In this document: positions 60,981-64,000 of the stretch, piece by piece
How positions within the stretch are numbered: position 1 is the stretch's first letter
Layout: the number at the start of each line of letters is the position of its first letter
The notes under the pieces: generated by a model
Databases searched by the model: none
What the model was told of the DNA's origin: nothing
What the model saw: only the letters and a program-made list of their open reading frames with translations
Made by a program: the position numbers and the translations under genes
From: Lysobacterales bacterium 63-13
Lineage (GTDB): Bacteria; Pseudomonadota; Gammaproteobacteria; Xanthomonadales; Rhodanobacteraceae
Length of the DNA stretch: 64,000 nt
Assembly (NCBI GenBank): GCA_001899855.1
Contig: MKWR01000013.1
Span: 193,731 to 257,730 of the forward strand
Reading direction: 5' to 3'

Positions 60981-61585
60981 CTCGATTCCTCCTTGTTTCT
61001 GGCCAATACCGTGTGAACTTGCCGACGCAGGTTCGGCAACAGTTCCGCCTCGAACCATGGATTGCGCAGGAACCAGGCGATATTGCGTGGCGAGGGATGC
61101 GGCAACGGGATCATCGCCGGCGCGAATTGCGCGTGGGCGGCAACGGTTGCACCGACACCGCCCGCCGCAGCCTTGCCGAGAAAGTGGCGTTGCGCGTACT
61201 GGCCGACCAGCAGGGTCAGTTCGATGTCCGGCAAGCTGGCCAGCAGGCGATCGAGCCAGAGTTCGGCGCATTCACGCCGTGGCGGCAGGTCGCCGCTGGC
61301 CGCCTTGCCGGGATAGCAGAAACCCATCGGGATGATGGCGACGCGTTCGGCGTCGTAAAAAGTCGCCTTGTCGATGCCGATCCAGGTGCGCAGGCGTTCG
61401 CCGCTGGCATCGTCCCAGGGAATACCACTGGCGTGGACGCGGGCACCGGGTGCCTGGCCGACGATCAGCAGCCGCGCGTTGGCTCCCGCTTGCACGATCG
61501 GGCGTGGCTCGTGCGCGAGCTGCGCCGCGCAGGCGCGGCAGGCGCGCACGACCTTGAGCAGGGAATTGAGGTCTTTGTGGGTCAT
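60977..61585 (-). CDS. Uracil-DNA glycosylase family protein (Fe-S type)
   Basis: A 202-residue UDG-fold protein. Motif GQAPGARVHASGIPWDDASG near 45-62 is the family A-motif region, and HPSPRNIAW near 165 is the C-terminal motif. Four cysteines (C16-x2-C19 and C-x15-C in GFCYPGKA...RRECAEL) match the [4Fe-4S] pattern of family 4/5 enzymes. ATG 61585 is chosen; longer forms extend 5'. It is followed by DUF488. Confidence 0.85.
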   Translation of the reverse strand: MTHKDLNSLLKVVRACRACAAQLAHEPRPIVQAGANARLLIVGQAPGARVHASGIPWDDASGERLRTWIGIDKATFYDAERVAIIPMGFCYPGKAASGDLPPRRECAELWLDRLLASLPDIELTLLVGQYAQRHFLGKAAAGGVGATVAAHAQFAPAMIPLPHPSPRNIAWFLRNPWFEAELLPNLRRQVHTVLARNKEESR

Positions 61586-61987
61586 GGTGTGTGCGCACAT
61601 CTCGCGCGCCAGCAGCAAAATGGGGACGAAAACGCCTGATTCACGGGGTGCGGGCATGTTTCGGTCACTGCCATGCCCTTGCCCGTCACCCACCGCGGTT
61701 TCGGCCTTCGAGGTGAAACCGCAACAACGCGGATCCCGGCGTCCCAAGGGGTGCCCGCAGCGGCTCCGTCCATGGCGAGCAGGTTTTAGTCGGGGCGCAT
61801 ATGCCTTATCCTGTGCGGCTGCGTGGACCCGTATTCCCGGGAATGCCAGGGCTCGGCCTGTCCATGCCCGTTCCCGCTCGACGGTCACCGGCATAGCTGC
61901 CTGATCCTTGTGCATGCACTGCCAAAACCACATTCCCTGCGCGACGCCATCAGCGCGCAACCCGCTCAAACCCAAATTGGAGATTCC
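61586..61987. other. Intergenic region upstream of the ALDH gene
   Basis: A 402-base gap. It holds an 8-bp inverted repeat (GCGGTTTC at 61695-61702 with GAAACCGC at 61715-61722) that could end or process a transcript, and presumably promoters for both divergent genes. No gene is supported in it. Confidence 0.55.
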
Positions 61988-63520
61988 ATGTCCACTGCCA
62001 TTCTCGACGCGCTCGGCCTGAGCAAGACCAATTCCGGCAGTTACCTCGGCCAGGGCGAATGGTCGAAGACCACGGATGCCGGCCTCATCCAGTCAATCAA
62101 TCCGGCGAGCAACGAAGTGATTGCCGAAGTGCACGCCTCGAACCAGGCCGACTACGACCTCATCATGAAGCGCGCGCAAGCCGCATTCGCGATCTGGCGG
62201 ACGACGCCGGCACCGATTCGTGGCGAAGCCGTGCGCCTGTGTGGCGAAGCGCTGCGCAAGCACAAGGATGCGCTGGGCTCGCTGGTCTCGCTGGAGATGG
62301 GCAAGATCAAGCCGGAAGGCGACGGCGAAGTGCAGGAAATGATCGACATCGCCGATTTCGCGGTCGGCCAGTCGCGCATGTTGTACGGCTACACCATGCA
62401 TTCCGAGCGTCCCGGCCATCGCATGTACGACCAGTGGCATCCGCTCGGCCTGGTCGGCATCATCAGTGCGTTCAATTTCCCGGTTGCGGTGTGGGCGTGG
62501 AATGCGTTCCTCGCCGCCATCTGCGGCGATATCTGCATCTGGAAGCCCTCGCCGAAAACGCCGCTGACGGCAATCGCGGCGATGAGGATCTGCAACGAGG
62601 CATTGAAGAATGCCGGCTTCCCGGACTTGTTCTTCCTCTTCAACGATGCCGGTACCGACCTGGCCAAGGCTTTTGTCGATGACCGCCGCGTTGCGCTGGT
62701 CAGCTTCACCGGCTCGACCAAGGTCGGTCGCCATGTCGGCGAGCGCGTGTCGATGCGCATGGGCCGCAGCCTGCTCGAACTGGGCGGCAACAACGCCATG
62801 ATCGTCGACGACACGGCTGATCTGAAACTGGCCCTGCCGGCAATCGTGTTCGGCGCGGTCGGTACCGCCGGCCAGCGTTGCACGACGACGCGCCGCCTGC
62901 TCGTGCATGAATCCATCCATGACGATGTCGTCGCCTCCGTGGTCAAGGCCTACAAGCAGGTCGAAGGCAAGATCGGCGATCCAACCGACGCAAAAACGCT
63001 GATGGGCCCGCTGAACAGCCCGGAAGCGGTCAAGCAGTTCCTCGCTGCCATCGACAAGGCCAAGGCCGCCGGCGGCACCGTGGCCACGGGCGGCACGGCC
63101 AAGGCCGGCAAGGGCAACTTCGTCTTGCCGACCGTCATCACCGGGCTCAAGAACAGCGACGAGGTCGTTCAGACCGAAACCTTCGCGCCGATCCTCTACG
63201 TGATGAAGTTCAAGACGCTTGATGAAGCCATCGCCATGCACAACGACGTGCCGCAAGGCTTGTCATCGGCGATCTTCACGCAGAACGTCAAGCATGCCGA
63301 GCGCTTCCTGTCTTCGGTCGGCTCGGACTGCGGCATCGCCAACGTCAATATCGGCACGTCCGGTGCGGAAATCGGCGGTGCCTTCGGTGGCGAGAAGGAA
63401 ACTGGCGGCGGCCGCGAATCGGGATCGGATGCGTGGAAGGTTTACATGCGCCGACAGACCAACACGATCAACTACTCCGACGAGTTGCCACTGGCCCAGG
63501 GCATCAAGTTCGAGTTCTGA
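61988..63520 (+). CDS. amaB: Aldehyde dehydrogenase (ALDH7/AmaB type)
   Basis: NAD-dependent aldehyde dehydrogenase of 510 residues, of the group that oxidises alpha-aminoadipate semialdehyde (piperideine-6-carboxylate) in lysine breakdown. Catalytic Cys in [13 protein letters not shown] near 300 and Glu in [10 protein letters not shown] near 265. The ALDH7-typical [18 protein letters not shown] segment is present. ATG 61988 has GGAG at 61979-61982. Substrate is inferred from family only. Confidence 0.93.
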   Translation: MSTAILDALGLSKTNSGSYLGQGEWSKTTDAGLIQSINPASNEVIAEVHASNQADYDLIMKRAQAAFAIWRTTPAPIRGEAVRLCGEALRKHKDALGSLVSLEMGKIKPEGDGEVQEMIDIADFAVGQSRMLYGYTMHSERPGHRMYDQWHPLGLVGIISAFNFPVAVWAWNAFLAAICGDICIWKPSPKTPLTAIAAMRICNEALKNAGFPDLFFLFNDAGTDLAKAFVDDRRVALVSFTGSTKVGRHVGERVSMRMGRSLLELGGNNAMIVDDTADLKLALPAIVFGAVGTAGQRCTTTRRLLVHESIHDDVVASVVKAYKQVEGKIGDPTDAKTLMGPLNSPEAVKQFLAAIDKAKAAGGTVATGGTAKAGKGNFVLPTVITGLKNSDEVVQTETFAPILYVMKFKTLDEAIAMHNDVPQGLSSAIFTQNVKHAERFLSSVGSDCGIANVNIGTSGAEIGGAFGGEKETGGGRESGSDAWKVYMRRQTNTINYSDELPLAQGIKFEF

Positions 63521-63547
63521 TTGCGCAGCGGCGTGATTGGCGGAATT

Positions 63548-63574
63548 GGACCGGTCGCCGTGGCGGCCGGTTCC
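63548..63574 (+). terminator. Hairpin after the ALDH gene
   Basis: GGACCGGTCGCC pairs with GGCGGCCGGTTCC with one bulge and one G-U pair around a short loop. No T-run follows, so it is a candidate terminator or stabiliser only. Confidence 0.4.
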
Positions 63575-63658
63575 TGCTGCCATGATCCGCATCCCACGCG
63601 GACCAGCCCTGCCCGGCCGCCTGCTGCGGTTAGTTAGACTGTGCGTCTGGAGCAAGCC

Positions 63659-63940
63659 ATGAACCAACCCATGCGAACCAGCGGCACCGCAATCGCCAGC
63701 CTGATTTTCGGCATCGTCGCCTGGTTTGGCCTGCCCATCATCGGCGCGCTGGTCGCGGTCATCTGCGGCCATATCGCGCGTGGGGAAATCCGCCGCATGC
63801 CGCCCGGCACCATCGAAGGCGACGGCATGGCCATTGCCGGGTTGATCCTGGGTTACCTGCAACTGGTCCTCGGCCTGCTCCTGGTGCTGTTGTTCATCGG
63901 CATTCTCGTGTTGGGTTTTGGCGTGGCTGGCTGGCGTTGA
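63659..63940 (+). CDS. DUF4190 small membrane protein
   Basis: A 93-residue protein with two or three membrane segments (about 10-35, 50-80) and the DUF4190 features SGTAIASLIFGIVAWFGLP and GHIARGEIRR, EGDGMAIAGLILGYLQL. Function unknown. ATG 63659 is supported by GGAG at 63648-63651; an upstream GTG (63641) is less likely. It is four bases before pyrD. Confidence 0.82.
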   Translation: MNQPMRTSGTAIASLIFGIVAWFGLPIIGALVAVICGHIARGEIRRMPPGTIEGDGMAIAGLILGYLQLVLGLLLVLLFIGILVLGFGVAGWR

Positions 63941-63943
63941 TCG

Positions 63944-64000
63944 ATGTACAACCTTGCCCGCTCCGTATTGTTCTGCCTTGATGCCGAACGCGCCCACGAG
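63944..64000 (+). CDS. pyrD: Dihydroorotate dehydrogenase (quinone), 5' end only
   Basis: The first 19 codons (MYNLARSVLFCLDAERAHE) match the amphipathic membrane-association helix of class 2, quinone-dependent dihydroorotate dehydrogenases, which oxidise dihydroorotate in pyrimidine synthesis and feed electrons to the quinone pool. The rest is beyond the window. Confidence 0.7.
   Translation, partial: MYNLARSVLFCLDAERAHE

Noticed and set aside
1-64000. Insertion sequences, prophage or integrative elements
   Set aside because: No transposase, integrase, terminase or conjugation gene is recognisable in the window.

Overview
The window is about 65% GC and almost fully coding, with short intergenic gaps and many one- to four-base stop/start overlaps. 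It looks like a chromosomal segment of a gammaproteobacterium of the Xanthomonadales/Lysobacterales, perhaps Rhodanobacteraceae (Dokdonella-like). This is inference from the gene orders (yceD-rpmF-fab-pabB-mltG-tmk-holB-pilZ; MoxR-DUF58-TgpA; dnaX-ybaB-recR; nadA-nadB-VOC-ubiD), from an 'ATTCGGGATTCGGGAT'-type intergenic palindrome, and from a secreted protein ending in an 'IFRDGFD'-type tail. I see no transposase, integrase, phage gene or CRISPR array.

Layout. 1-10,557 (minus strand): a housekeeping operon reading yceD, rpmF, fabH, fabD, fabG, acpP, fabF, pabB, mltG, tmk, holB, pilZ and a ketopantoate-reductase-like gene cut by the window start. 10,708-16,349 (plus): a small coiled-coil membrane protein, a YceF-type Maf nucleotide pyrophosphatase, a MoxR/DUF58/transglutaminase operon and a Slp-like lipoprotein. 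16,359-19,490 (minus): HIT protein, recR, ybaB, dnaX. 19,644-20,184: tRNA-Ser and a 4.5S SRP RNA gene followed by a second, 5'-truncated copy 200 bp away. 20,252-25,050: kynurenine-branch operon (3-hydroxyanthranilate dioxygenase, ACMS decarboxylase, an unknown secreted protein, kynureninase, kynurenine monooxygenase). 25,162-27,133: methionine salvage mtnB-mtnD-mtnC, followed by a membrane-anchored C13 caspase-like peptidase.

28,614-38,602 holds single genes: glutathione peroxidase, EF-hand protein, ABC-F ATPase, YkgJ protein, GGDEF protein, GST, PhzF, MBL hydrolase, YcaQ-type glycosylase and a CSLREA beta-helix protein. 38,773-43,813: thiolase, alanine-rich lipoprotein, methylcrotonyl-CoA carboxylase beta, a DUF3187 protein and azurin. 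43,880-48,743: tRNA-Arg, nadA, nadB, a VOC protein, UbiD. 48,759-53,802: OsmC and cytidine deaminase, then deoD-deoB-deoA-deoC for nucleoside salvage.

53,963-57,239 is the most distinctive region. It carries the O2-independent ubiquinone genes ubiU-ubiV, convergent with a two-gene operon encoding a DGC-domain metal-binding protein and a UbiT (SCP2) protein. That UbiT carries an apparently complete chorismate mutase domain at its N-terminus. FNR/DNR-type palindromes (TTGAY-N4-ATCAR) lie upstream of both operons, and further copies lie in the osmC/cdd and nadA upstream regions. This suggests a low-oxygen or nitric-oxide regulon.

57,581-64,000: RarD transporter, a TrmY-like methyltransferase, a 53-nt alternating pyrimidine-purine tandem repeat upstream of a low-GC orphan secreted protein, DUF488 plus an Fe-S uracil-DNA glycosylase, an ALDH7-type aldehyde dehydrogenase, a DUF4190 protein, and the first 19 codons of pyrD.
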